Assembly (NCBI GenBank): GCA_002007465.1
Contig: LNAC01001230.1
Location: 62,001 to 126,000 of the forward strand
Reading direction: 5' to 3'
Length of the DNA: 64,000 nt
Source of the DNA: Ailurus styani
Taxonomy: Eukaryota > Chordata > Mammalia > Carnivora > Ailuridae
The notes below the pieces were generated by a model, which saw only the letters and a list, made by a program, of their open reading frames with translations, was not told the DNA's origin and made no database searches. Positions within the stretch are counted from its first letter, which is position 1, and each line of letters begins with the position of its first letter. Made by a program: the position numbers and the translations under genes. Shown here piece after piece: positions 11,644 through 22,507 of this stretch.

Positions 11644-11698
11644 GAAGAGAGAGGAAGGAAGGAAGGAAGAGAGGGAGGGAGGAAGGAAGGAAAGAAGG
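11269..11698 (+). mobile_element. Older CAN-SINE with expanded (GAAA)n/(GGAA)n tail
   Basis: Head GGGTGCTAGGGGGGCTCAG, then 'GTTGGTTGAGCATCTGACTC', the older carnivore SINE type. The CT-rich part at 11399-11475 ends in (CT)n. The A-tail has become a purine microsatellite of about 220 bp. Target duplication AACAGCCTTGGAG (11256-11268) / AACAGCTTTGGAG (11699-11711). Long K/E/R- or S/L/F-rich open frames here come from the microsatellite and are not proteins. Confidence 0.92.
11479..11698. repeat. (GAAA)n / (GGAA)n microsatellite
   Basis: Interrupted tetranucleotide array in the SINE tail: GAAA blocks at about 11490-11551 and 11577-11642, with GGAA blocks at about 11553-11578 and 11654-11698. 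The purine/pyrimidine strand asymmetry is near complete. Confidence 0.97.
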
Positions 11699-11711
11699 AA
11701 CAGCTTTGGAG

Positions 11712-12124
11712 CCTTAACCAGCATTCTCCTTACTTCTTCCCCCTTGTTTAGGTGCTTTAGAACTTTGTGAAGCTATATATTATTGGAAGTTGCAAACTAA
11801 TGATATAAGAACTCAAGCCAGTCAGTCTGAAGAGTAGTTTTGTTGTAAAAATAATCACCTTATAGATCAAATCCCATTATTTGTCATTTTTCTTGTTTTC
11901 TTGATAAAAGGAAGATGTACCAAACTTGAGTCTCATTCCCACAGAGCAACAATGGCCTTTGCTGAGCAGTGACCTCCTCATTTGGGTAGTTCCTGCCTAG
12001 CTCACCATAGTGCCTACCATCTCTTAATGTATTTCACTTCATTCATTTAAGTAACTTGGTTGAGCTCTGGAGATATTTGCAATTTCTGCCTAAAGCCTTC
12101 TGAGAGGTAAAGATTAATTTATTC
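11712..12124. other. Unassigned sequence
   Basis: Nothing recognised between the two SINEs. Confidence 0.5.
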
Positions 12125-12140
12125 AAGAATGACCCCTAAG

Positions 12141-12553
12141 GGCGCCTGGGTAGCTCAGTCATAAACGACTGCTTTCAGCTCAGGTCATGATCCCAGGGCC
12201 CTGGGATTGAGCCCTGCATCGGGCACCCTGCTCAGCAGGAAGCCTGCTTCTCCCTCTCCCACTCCCCCTGCTTGTGTTCCCTCTCTCGCTGTGTCTCTCT
12301 CTGTCAAAAAAATAAATAAAATCTTTAAAAAAAAAAAGAAGAAGAAGAAAGAAGAAAGAAGAAAGAAGAAGAAGAAGAAAGAAGAAAGAAGAAAGAAGAA
12401 AGAAGAAAGAAGAAGAAGAAGAAGAAGAAGAAGAAGAAGAAGAAGAAGAAGAAAGAAGAAAGAAGAAGAAGAAAGAAGAAAGAAGAAGAAGAAGAAAGAA
12501 GAAAGAAGAAGAAGAAGAAGAAGAAGAAGAAGAAGAAGAAGAAGAAGAAGAAG
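12141..12553 (+). mobile_element. CAN-SINE with expanded (GAA)n tail
   Basis: Head GGCGCCTGGGTAGCTCAGTC, B-box-like GGGATTGAGCCC, 'CTCCCACTCCCCCTGCTTGTG' caniform-type CT region, AAATAAAATCTTT, then an A-run merging into GAA repeats. Target duplication AAGAATGACCCCTAAG (12125-12140) / AAGAATCATCCCTAG (12554-12568), imperfect. The K/R/E-rich and L/S/F-rich open frames over it are repeat translation. Confidence 0.92.
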
Positions 12554-12558
12554 AAGAA
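12338..12558. repeat. (GAA)n / (GAAA) microsatellite
   Basis: About 220 bp of GAA interspersed with AAAGAAG units and no pyrimidine on the + strand. A pure GAA run at about 12411-12451 and another at about 12508-12558 are the longest uninterrupted parts. Confidence 0.97.
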
Positions 12559-12568
12559 TCATCCCTAG

Positions 12569-14290
12569 GCTAATAGGCTTCCTCGGGTTTAGCAGACTGG
12601 GTACAGTCCAGTGCTTATGGCAATCAGTGGTCTGGACCCTAGTCCACCTCTGATAACACTGAAAAAAAAAATAAGACTAGTGCCTCCTCAGCCATGGCTA
12701 TGAGATGTGATAAATTGTGCTACTAGCTTGCCATCTCATATAATTGCAACCGCAAGGGTTGAGACTGGTCCCTTGACCATGTCAGAGGAAAGGTGGGTAC
12801 TCACCCTCAACCAGGTAAGTTGAGCCGGCAGGATATAGCCAAAGATATGATTTTGCTACACTGTGTGATTCTGGCCCCTCATCACACCAGCATGGGCTGG
12901 TGCAATTTTTATCATATAGTCATAAAAGCTCCACAGCCCAAAGGTTGGGGTTTCCTGACCAGAGTCTGATGCTCAGTCTTGTTGGATCTCTGTGCTAAGT
13001 CTTAACATCTAATAGGTAATAGGCTCACATTTCTGCTACTTTTCTTGTTTCCTTTTTTTACTCAATGATACTGCTGCAGTAGGCTTTGTGAGAATACTCC
13101 TGGGCTCTGGTGCCCTTGTTTCCATAACAAGTAGTACTAGACATCTGACCAATGACCCACCATGGACTTCCAATATAAATAAAAGGATTAGAGATCAAAG
13201 TCCCACCTTGCAGATAGAATAAGTCTTACAGTCTTTGGGTAGCATGACCAGCTATTGGTATGGCTGGTCACTGCTCATGGAAACTAGTCCATGAAGTCCT
13301 GAGAAATGGGAAATTGGCAGGGAATAAGAACATCTGTATTGAACTCTTAGGTTGTTAATAAAGGTCTTAAAGGGTCAGAAAGGAGCGAGTTACATTTAAG
13401 GTAATATTGAACCATGCCCCCTGGTAAACCACACACATTCACACATGCACACACACATAGATACACACATACAATGGAAATGAATCCATCAGATGTTTAC
13501 TGAATGACTGACTAGTTGGTATAAGATAGAGGAGATACTAGGGAAGTGTGAAGACCATTTATAATATAGAGGATAAAGAAGGCTCCCAAATAGAATCCCT
13601 GAGAGGGATAGCTGACTATTTCCTTGATACTCCAAAGTCACTGAGTGACTCAGAGGTTGATGCCATCCAACTGCAGAAGCCTCCATGTAAAATTCATGTA
13701 CTGGATGGACAACTCTGTTATCTATTCAATTTGGTGATACAACACCAGAAAACACAAGCTTGTGCTTCCCCCACAATGATGAGCTTCCTCAGCTAACATG
13801 TCATGATGATGGACTTGCCATCTAGTACCAGAAGTGGTATGGGGAGAGAAAACAGCCATTTTAGTGTCTGCTAATAAAACTACCTTGCTTCCAGACCTCT
13901 TGCCCTTTCGCCAAATCCTGTCAAGATATACCACTAGTGCAGGGCAATGAAAATGATGTCCAGGAATGTGTCCTTAAGAGGCTAAGCAAAGCATACAGTA
14001 TAACTATTCTTCCCTTCACGACAACACATGTTCCAAACTCATGGAAAAGGCTTGGAAGCCCTGGATGAACTTTGTTTGACCTTTGAGCCACAGCCAATGA
14101 TACCAGTCTTCTTATTTTCTCTGGACTTGACAATGTACTCCTCCCAGGCTATTCTAACAAATTCTTACAAAGTGTATTCTCTATGCTTTGGGTGAATATG
14201 ATCTACATCCTGGAATTAGTCACTTGGTCAATATTGATCATCTTTTAGAATCTCCCATAATGACATCAGTGAATTGCATTGTCTCTCATT
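12569..14290. other. Unassigned sequence with CA-rich patch at 13430-13472
   Basis: No repeat confidently named. 'TAGTACCAGAAGTGGTATGGGG' at about 13824 recalls the primer-binding region of ERVL-type elements, but flanking LTR or gag/pol similarity is not visible. Open frames at 13489-13934 on both strands overlap and are not recognised. Confidence 0.4.
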
Positions 14291-14308
14291 AAAAATGAGT
14301 ACAAGTTG

Positions 14309-14499
14309 GGGGTGCCTGAGTGGCTCAGTGGGTTGGGCCTCTGCGTTTGACTCAGGTCATGATTTCGGGGTCCTGGGATTGAGCCCTGTATTGGGCTCTC
14401 TGCTCAGTGGGGAGCCTGCTTTCCCCCTCTCCCTCTGCCTGCTGCTCTGCCTACTTGTGATCTCTCTCTCTCTGTCAAATAAATAAATAAAATCTTTAA
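14309..14499 (+). mobile_element. CAN-SINE, young mustelid-type
   Basis: Head GGGGTGCCTGAGTGGCTCAG, B-box region GGGATTGAGCCC, 'CTGCCTACTTGTGATCTCTC', (TC)n, AAATAAATAAATAAAATCTT. Target duplication AAAAATGAGTACAAGTTG (14291-14308) / AAAAATGAGTACTAGTTG (14500-14517). Confidence 0.96.
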
Positions 14500-14517
14500 A
14501 AAAATGAGTACTAGTTG

Positions 14518-17512
14518 AAACAGTACAAATTGTTAACATAATAAAGCATGCCATATGGTCACAGGCCATCTTTGGGAGATGGGCTGAGTATTAAGAAATA
14601 ACTAGTCTGATTGTCTGGATATGGCCTCTCAGAAAATAAGCTGAATTCTCTCAAAGTTCCAAGAAAACTAGGTATAGCCCAAGATTTCCAAATAGATTTG
14701 GAATCAAGTTTTCCAAACTGACTTCCACATTATGCCAAGGCAGGGCTGGGGCTGATATGATGACATGTTGCTGCTCTCACGGCGACATGTTGGTACTAGT
14801 TTGCCAGTCATATGGAAAAGCCATTTTCCAAAGTCACTGGAAAAGTCATATGGCTACAATTTCGAGGCTTAACCTCTGCCCTGGATCACACCACAGGAGT
14901 GACTCTGCTTCCTAATCATACAATTTCAAAGTCTCTTAATGAAGAGTGGGGATCCAATTCCTGGAATCTCGATATTTAGTTATACTAGATTTACATGTGC
15001 TGTTGTAGATGCAATGGGCAAATCAAGACCTATACAATTACCACTGCTCATGTCACTATGAGCCTTCCCTACTGAAATAAATCAGGCCTGATGTGAGTAC
15101 TGCTTACATATGTATCTTCATTTGCAGGACCTCACCTGAGGAGTTTACTTCTTTTTTTCCCTATAAAACTTCTCAAATATCCTATATTTTCTTATCTAAT
15201 TATACTAAATTCTTTTACATTTTCCTATTTGTATAGGGTACTCCTATGCAGATACTAAGAACATTAATGGCTTTTTAAAATTAGAAATGTTGGATGTTGC
15301 GGGAAACAGGGATGGATTTCAGTGCTATCTTTGTGGTCAAATGCCAGATACCCTATTTTGTGAGGGGATGTTTATAGTGCTAGTAGGAAAGGGGGTGTTT
15401 AACACAAAATGCGAATGGCCCGTTGGAGATTCAATAAGAATGCTAAAAATGTAATTTTTTTTTTTTTTTTGGTATTGAAAATAGTTTCATCTGGGCTTAT
15501 CTGGTTCTTGCTCCCTGGTCAGGTAGCTGAAGCCTAGCTACGCGAAGGGCTGATGCTTGGGCTCCAATAAATACCTTGAGGGTCTAGTAAGAAGCCAGAG
15601 GAAAAGGGACTGGAGCTCAGAGTCGTTCTAATTTGAATACAAAAGAATGTTTTTCTATTTTATTCCTCAAACTGGTGAAGTAGTAGGAACTATCAGTAAC
15701 ATTTCAAATGTTTGATGAATTTGCACAGGAGATTCAATTTACCTAGCAAATTTTAAGTAATCAAAGTTAAATTATTTATGAACCTGTATAATAAATTCTG
15801 AGAAACTTAAAAGAAAGGAAAGTGCACAATAATATTGAAATTGTTATATAATCTAACTATATTTCCCTTGGTATCTAAAAATTACTCTTTTAATAATCCT
15901 GTCAGCCAGTGTCATTTGCTTATTGGTCCTTAAATCCTAGTTCCATCCTTTTAATTGTTTTCATAATAGATTAGGGAAAGCTTAGAATTGAGTCATTCAG
16001 GCCTTTCTTATGCTTGTCTCCTCCCAGTGCAAAATACAAGTGTCTCTTAATAGCCCCATATTCATGAGTTTACACATAGGCTCAACACTGGGAAGTAGCA
16101 GCATAAATCTCTGTTAGAAATTCTTAGAATGCCTACCTTCTCTCTGCCTGGAAGGAAAAAAAAAATGGAAGAAAGAAAGAAAGGGAACAAAAAAACCAAA
16201 ACAAAACGCTAGTTGCTCTTTTATAAACCTCTTTTCCAGGACACACATGTGCCCATTTATCTCTTTGTCTTTACTTAATATGAGAGCTTGGGATTATTAC
16301 TACACCTACTGATCAGTGCTCGAAAATCAAGTAGTAAGGACTAGAAGGGGGAATTATGATAAACTTGCTTTGGTGGTCTTAATCAGTCAAAAAACCAGTC
16401 AGTGGTCCCAGTTAAAGTAAAAATAAGATAGCAACTGCCATTTTAGTGTTGCCATCATCTGTTTTCCATTTCCAAAATATTTGGGGATCTGTTTAAATAG
16501 TACAGATATTATTAAGTGGTAAACAAAGGGAGAATTCAAACAAAAGCACCATTTTGTTTAAACCTTGCTAGAATTCCCAAATCCCTCTGATTTTGTATCT
16601 CTTTTGTTTTGTCGACAGCCTCAGTGACTTAGATCACAGCCAGCCTCTTGAGACTGAATTAATCATTCATATGTTTTCTGAAATCTATTAAATGAATAAG
16701 AGAGGGAGAAAAAAAGCAACCAAAATGCCTGTTCAGTTCTTAGTATTTGGCCATCTGCCAAATATATCTGAGGTCATCCTTAGTGGACCCATAAGCCCTT
16801 TGGAAAGCTTTCCGTTGCCATGTTAGCTCTTAAGTACCCCCATTTAATCGTCTATAGATTAATGTTTCAATTTGTTCTGTACTCCTTTGTGTTTCCTGGG
16901 CCATCTGATGTAACCACGGAGGTTACACAAACTATGAAGTGAAGGCCAGAAAGAAATTGTGAGAGTCTTGTAAAGAAATCAGGTGGTAGATGTGGCAAAA
17001 GCATAAACAAAATAAAAGCATAAGCAAAACAGAACAGAGACCTTTCCCCAAAATATCACAGAATAGAAAGAAGGTTCTAGACGAGATGGTGATGGATGAA
17101 AAGAATACGATGCTATTGTTCCGATTTAATGCTGCAGGATATAGAAACTGAATGGAAACTCTTCAACATGCTAATGTATGTAGAATACCAGACATCAGTG
17201 TGACTTAAGCAAGCTGATGTGATTCCATAAGAATAAATATGAGGCGCCGTGCTTCAGAGCTGACTGAGAGTGGAGAAGCTTGGAGCAGAAGCCTGGTGGA
17301 AACATATCTTAAGCCAGTATGCAAGAGCAGAAGAGGTAGAAGAAGAGTTAACTAGGGGATGTAGGATGTGCTTCTGGAGTGACTGAGTGTTCTCGAGGTT
17401 CCCGATACTCTTTCCTACCCCCTACTGGGCCTCCTGCGCTGTACCTCAGTGGGCCCTGTATCACTGGGAATAGATTTCCTACATCTTTCTCTTCTATTCG
17501 AACCTCCTGGTA
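14518..17512. other. Unassigned sequence
   Basis: About 3 kb with no repeat I can name and no coding pattern. It holds a T-run at 15454-15470 and a short AGAAAGAAAG patch near 16170. Confidence 0.45.
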
Positions 17513-17802
17513 AGTTCTTTTGTCCCATCTTTACATTTATGGTAGCATAAAAAAGCCCTGCAAAACAGCAAGAAGGCAGCAAATAATCTCTTTGAAATAT
17601 CATAGGGAGTCTTGGCAGCAGTAAAATGTCTTCCAAGCAGATGTGAAGTCATTTCTCAAAGAAACAGACAAATTTGTAGGGTTAATAGATGCTGATTAGG
17701 CTTAAAAGGGAGCTACTCAGACAGAATCACAGAGCCCTTTCCCAAGCAATACCTTAAGGGATAGAGATTTGGAAGAGCTAAAATAGCCTTGGAGGGGTGC
17801 CT
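17513..17802 (+). repeat. Dispersed duplication, copy B
   Basis: Partner of 10979-11268, same orientation, about 6.5 kb away. It lacks the SINE found at the right edge of copy A. Its last bases, 'TTGGAGGGGTGCC', match the junction plus the first few bases of that SINE head before similarity stops at about 17802. The left edge shares nothing upstream of AAGTTCTTTTG. Confidence 0.85.
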
Positions 17803-18070
17803 CCTAAATCCTAGCTTTTCCCTGATGATAATGCCTTCTCTATGCCTATAAGCATACCCCTGAAACATGGGGGAGGGGATGGAGTTGGAGGAATTAACGT
17901 TTTTATTCTTGTTCTTTGCTGCCTCTACTAGGCCATTCAAATGAAGAAATTTTATCATAAAAGTAAATGAAGTAAAAAAAAAAAGAAAATGAAGTGAAGT
18001 CTGTGTTATTCACATGACACTCTCTCCATCCTAGTCACCTTTGCCAGCAGTCCTAGGCATACTAGCAGGC
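17803..18070. other. Unassigned sequence with A-run
   Basis: Includes 'GAAGTAAAAAAAAAAAGAAAATGAAG' at about 17970-17995. Nothing else recognised. Confidence 0.45.
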
Positions 18071-18215
18071 AGCTGAGCTTGCTTAAGTTTATGTATCAGT
18101 TCTGTTACTTCCCTGTTTTGACTTTAGACAAATTCTTAGAACCATCAGGCCAGTTTGCATGTTTATAAAATGGAGATAATGACACTTATACTGGGAAAAT
18201 GTTAAGGGAAACAAC
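18071..18215 (+). repeat. MIR SINE fragment
   Basis: 'TTAGACAAATTCTTAGAACC', 'GTTTATAAAATGGAGATAATGACAC' and 'GTTAAGGGAAAC' follow the MIR order (…gggcaagttacttaacc…gtaaaatggggataataac…). Diverged. Confidence 0.6.
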
Positions 18216-18970
18216 AATGATCCAATGGGAAAGAAATTTCCTGGAAATATGCTACTTGGTGGTGACTTGATAAGATTGCTGATAATATCAAATAGTTCAA
18301 GATTTCTGCATCTGTTCGAAATTTTCTTTTCAAATCTAACTTTAAATCATCCTTTAGGACTTTAATATCATGTGATAGTGACCGCTATATCTCTCTAGCC
18401 ATAATACTCTGTTCTACCTCTCTATGTCTACATTCCTTCCATTCTCAAATACTCTCCACATATTTTGGCTTCTGTTGGAAGCATTTTTCCAAGTGATGTT
18501 TTGAAATTTTCAAATTCTTCCCTTAAAATCTTGCTATTTAAATAATTGTGTTTCTTATAACTGGTGGCATTAGAACTGAAGAAATATGACAATTATCCAT
18601 CTCAGCTGATATCTTTACTATCTCTTACCCATTCCATGTTCAATGCACTTCAACAATGACTTCCTCCCATTGTAGGTTGTTGCCTCAGAAGATCTTTCTA
18701 GGCATCCCCTCCTGAGAATCCAGTTCTCTCTCTCAATCCTGGATTTCCCCACATCTATAGACATTCTTTTCAGAATTTCCTTCAAAGCAATCTATCAAAC
18801 TTGGACCAAGTGCAGGAGCCTCTTTTGCTTTCATTAACCATGGATCACCTTGCTTGAGACTCTGACTTCATTCCTCTATGCTTTACTCTGCAGCTCTAAC
18901 ACAACCTAATAACACCCAGCCCAAACCTCTGAGCCCTGGTCTACATTCTCAAAAAGACAGACACCAATCC
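18216..18970. other. Unassigned, possibly L2-derived
   Basis: The CT-rich text around 18600-18800 ('CTCCTGAGAATCCAGTTCTC', 'CACATCTATAGACATTC') has the feel of an L2 3' region, but I cannot anchor it. Confidence 0.3.
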
Positions 18971-18971
18971 C

Positions 18972-19160
18972 TAGGGAAGAGGTCAGAAACATTTTTCTCT
19001 AAAGGGTCAAGTGGTAAATATTTTTGTCATTGTGAACCATATGGTCTCTGTCACAAGTATTCAACCCTGTCACTGTAGTGTGAAAATAGCTATAGACATA
19101 CATGTAAACAAGTGCATGTGGCGATGTTCCAATAAAACTTTATTTACAAAAACAGGTGGT
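18972..19160 (+). mobile_element. hAT-type DNA transposon, left part (split by L1M)
   Basis: 'AGAGGTCAGAAACATTTTTCTCTAAAGGGTCAAGTGGTAAATATTTTTGTC', 'CCATATGGTCTCTGTCAC' and 'GTTCCAATAAAACTTTATTTACAAAAACAGG' match a well-known non-autonomous mammalian hAT (MER) element. The exact MER name is not certain. The matching right end is at 19971-20017. Confidence 0.75.
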
Positions 19161-19169
19161 AAGGGATCA

Positions 19170-19970
19170 CTCACACCCTACTGTTAGAAGTGTAAAATGG
19201 CACAGCTAGTCTATAAAACAGTTTTCTAGTTTCTTATAAAATTAAACATGCAATTACCATATGACCCTCAATTGCACTATTGAGCATTTATTCACATAAA
19301 AACCTGTACACAAATGTTCCCAACAGCTTATTTATTATAATCAAAGCTGAAAACCACCCAGATGTCCTTCAACAGATGAACAGTTAAATTAATTTTGGTA
19401 GATTTATACCTTATATTACTAATAAAATGCATGAACTTTGATATATATAACAACTTGGACAAATCTCCAGGGAATAATATTGAGTGAAAAAAGCCAATCC
19501 CAAAAGATTACATAGTGTATGTCTATTTATATAACCTTTTTGAGATTACAAAATTATAGAAATGGAGAAAAGATTAGTGGTTGCTAGGAGCTGGGTGGGG
19601 GGAAGGAGAGAGGTGATTGTCATTGTGACATTATATAAAAGGTCAGCACAAGAAATCCTTATGATGACGGAACTCTTCTGTATCTTCACTGAGGTGGTAG
19701 ATATTAAATATGTGGTAAAACTGCACAGAACTAAACACACACACACACACACACAAATGAATATAAGAAAATCTAGGGAAATCTGAGTAGACTAGTAGAC
19801 TTATTTTGTCAATATTTTGATTATGATATTATACTAGAGTTCCACACATAATTACTATTGTGGGAAACTATTATGGGTAAAGGTTACATGGGATCTCTGT
19901 CGCTTTTTACAACTTCATGTGAATCTATAATTATTTGAAAGTAAAAAGCTTAATAATGGTAATAAACAGG
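19170..19970 (+). mobile_element. L1M LINE-1 3' end
   Basis: Ends of ORF2 plus 3' UTR of an old L1. Typical runs: 'ATATGACCCTCAATTGCACTATTGAGCATTTATTC', 'CAGATGTCCTTCAACAGATGAAC', 'GTGGTTGCTAGGAGCTGGG', 'TGTGGTAAAACTGCACAGAACTAAA', 'ATGTGAATCTATAATTATTTGAAAGTAAAAAG'. Inserted into the hAT element, with AAACAGGT-like sequence at both edges. A (CA)n lies at 19736-19756. Confidence 0.85.
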
Positions 19971-20017
19971 TTGCAGGCCAAATCTGGCCTGTGGGTGCTG
20001 GTTTGCTGACTCTTGTC
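19971..20017 (+). mobile_element. hAT-type DNA transposon, right part
   Basis: 'CAGGCCAAATCTGGCCTGTGGG' and terminal 'GGTTTGCTGACTCTTG' complete the hAT element started at 18972. The terminal sequence is inverted relative to the left end. Confidence 0.75.
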
Positions 20018-20230
20018 CAAGAACAATATTTTCCTTACTTGTTTTTAAAATCTAGCCTCCATGCATATGGTTTCCAATTTTCTGTTTCTGGTCCTTGACT
20101 CTCGATCTAGATATTTGTTTCTAATTGCCTGCCACTTGACTAACTTTCCTATATTCCAATTTCAAAATTAGTTATCACCCACATTTAAGCTACCATCAAT
20201 TCTAAACCTAGCCTCCAAAAAACAACTGTT

Positions 20231-20690
20231 CTTTTTGTTACAGGTTGTTGCTTTGTGAATGGCATCAACAACTACTGTCAGTCAGAGTTGGTCCAAACTT
20301 GTCACCTCTGATTCTCCCTTTATCCTCTGTAACTAAAAATGTGACAGGATCTATATTTCCATACCCCAAGATGCCTCTTTCACTGACTCCTACTGCTGAC
20401 TCTGGGCCAGGTTTTTCCCATTTGCTGTTAAACTATCGTCAGAGTCTTCCTTGTGGTTCCCTCTTCCCCGTTTCTCCTCATGAAGCCATTCTACTCTGGC
20501 TCACAATTCTCAAGAGGACATCGCCTTGCTTAATTCACTGTCCAACTCTCCTTTATTTAAGGAGGGAAATTCAGACTCCTTAGCCTGCCATCTGGGGTTC
20601 TCTCTGTCTTTTCCTCTGCTAGTCTTTCTACTCGCTACTTACCAACTCATCCTCTATGAACCAGCTGAAATGGAAGGTTTTATATTGCTT
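20231..20690 (+). repeat. L2 LINE fragment (tentative)
   Basis: Pyrimidine-rich text with 'CTGTCCAACTCTCCTTTATT', 'CAGACTCCTTAGCCTGCCATCTGGGGTTCTC' and 'CCTCTATGAACCAGCTGAAATGG' follows the order of L2 3' coding and UTR sequence. It resumes briefly after the SINE (20915-20980). Open frames at 20245-20714 are not convincing proteins. Confidence 0.5.
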
Positions 20691-20703
20691 ACACTTTTAT
20701 CTC

Positions 20704-20901
20704 TTTTTTTTTAAAAAAAATTATTTATTTATTTGACAGAGAGAGAGGGATCACAAGTAGGCAGAGAGGTAGGCAGAGGGAGAGGGGGAAGCAGGCTCCC
20801 CACTGAGCAGAGAACCCAATGCAGGGCTAGATCCCAGGACCCTGAGATCAGTACCTGAGCTGAAGGCAGAGGCTTTAACCCACTGAGCCACCCAGGCACC
20901 C
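20704..20901 (-). mobile_element. CAN-SINE, young mustelid-type
   Basis: Reverse copy: T-run, AATTATTTATTTATTTGACA, 'GGATCACAAGTAGGCAGAGA', head complement CTGAGCCACCCAGGCACCC. Target duplication ACACTTTTATCTC at 20691-20703 and 20902-20914, perfect. Confidence 0.96.
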
Positions 20902-20979
20902 ACACTTTTATCTCCTGATATCTTGTTCTTTCCTCTGGCTGCATGCCTACTTTCCCATGTCTGCCAGTCAAAATTCTTT

Positions 20980-21694
20980 CAGATGATGATCAGAATAAGT
21001 CAGTCTGTCAGAAAACACTGTAAATCTTTATGGACATAATGAATATGGGCATTAGGAAGAACTTCCTTACTGAGAGGCAGTGCAACAGTATTGATTAACA
21101 ACACAACACTACCCAGAGAAACCACAAGCTTGGCAGGAAGGATGCATGTATGTGCTAGTGTGCAAGACACACACTGTGTTTAACTAAAAAGAGTTGATCT
21201 ATGTGTTTGACGGGTGCCAACAGCCAAGGGAAAAAACAAGTCAGATCTGGTAAAAAAAAAAAAAAAAAAGAAAGAAAAAAAAAAAGACACTGTTTTTACC
21301 AGATTAATTTTAAGATCACATTGACATCCCTCTTGTGTGTTCTACATCACATCATCATAGGATAGCCCTCTCTTGGCCTTTCTGATTGACAAATAACACT
21401 GAATTAAGACTGGTATATATAGATTTTTACTGACAGTGGGGGGGTAATAGAGATCCAAGGATGGCTGAATCCAGACGTGCAAATCATATCTGTGGGGATC
21501 TCTCTCTCCATTCCTTGACACCACTTATCCTTTATTTTGACTTTGTTTTTAGATGGGTTTCCTTCTCGGGTGAGAAATACAACCACTAAACAGAATCTTG
21601 AGGTTCTCATAGTCCATTTTTATGATTTCCTCTACTGAATTGTTATCCTTGCCTTTAATCCCCTGTGCCAGTCTGTCTGAACAGCTTTTATGGC
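20980..21694. other. Unassigned sequence with A-rich inverted repeat
   Basis: At 21245-21313, ATCTGGTAAAAA and its complement TTTTTACCAGAT flank about 40 bp of A-rich DNA, which could form a short stem. Otherwise nothing recognised. Confidence 0.5.
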
Positions 21695-21920
21695 ACTTAG
21701 ATAAATTAATCTGTAGGGACAAAAAGCAGATTAGTTGTTGTCAGGAATGGAGTGAGGGATGCCCTACAATGGGACACAATGGAGGTGATGTATCTTTAGT
21801 GTGGTTCTTGTTTTCACAGGTCTGTACAATTGTCAAAAATTATTGAATTGTACACTTTAAACGGATGAAGTTTATTGTATGTAAATTATTCTTCAGTAAA
21901 GTTCATCAAGGGAAAAATAA
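21695..21920 (+). mobile_element. L1M LINE-1 3' UTR fragment
   Basis: 'AAAGCAGATTAGTTGTTGTCAGGAATGG', 'AATTGTACACTTTAAACGGATGAAG' and 'GTATGTAAATTATTCTTCAGTAAAG' match the common L1M 3' end order. Old and diverged. Confidence 0.8.
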
Positions 21921-22198
21921 AAACTATCGGTGATAGCCCAGTGTATGACTAATTAGATGTCCCAGCAGGAGAAGATCAATGAGGGCTCATGGCAGCTCAT
22001 CCCATCCCATGAGAGCTGATTGTGCACATCTTACCCAATGCCACAAGCACTGGACAGTCGATGACATCTTAACAATCACTTGAAATTGGCCATGGTAGGA
22101 GTATTTACACCATGGAAATAGATAAATGTTACAGTTGGCATTCCCCCATTCCCCCAAGAGCCTATTGTTAAACACTTAATAACAGATCATTGACTGAT

Positions 22199-22331
22199 AT
22201 AATCTATTTTATATATATAGATAGATATATAAATATATAGATAAATATATAAAATATATATAAATATATATAGATATATAAAATATATATAAATATATAT
22301 TATATCTATCTATCTATCTATATATATATAC
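22199..22331. repeat. AT-rich (TATATAGA/TATATAAA)n microsatellite
   Basis: 130 bp of mixed TATA, TAGA and ATCT units. It starts with TAGATAGATA and ends with TATCTATCTATC, so the two ends are mutual inverted repeats. Confidence 0.95.
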
Positions 22332-22507
22332 TTTATGTCCAATATTTGTTTACAGCTGTGAACCTACCTTAACTTCTAAGAATTTAATAATAAAAATGGG
22401 ATTTTGGTAAGAAATTTAAATTCAATATAGTATACTGACTGAAAGAATAAGAAATACTTTCTAATTAGGCTCTCTTCCAATTTGGAAAAGAGGGGCCAGA
22501 GATTATG

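Noticed and set aside
11307..11751. Long K/E/R-rich and S/F/L-rich open frames
   Set aside because: They are translation of the SINE and its GAAA/GGAA tail.
12185..12653. 148-codon (+) and 125-codon (-) open frames
   Set aside because: Produced by the SINE and the GAA tract; no protein character.
13820..13850. ERVL primer-binding-like text
   Set aside because: No LTR end immediately upstream and no gag/pol similarity downstream.
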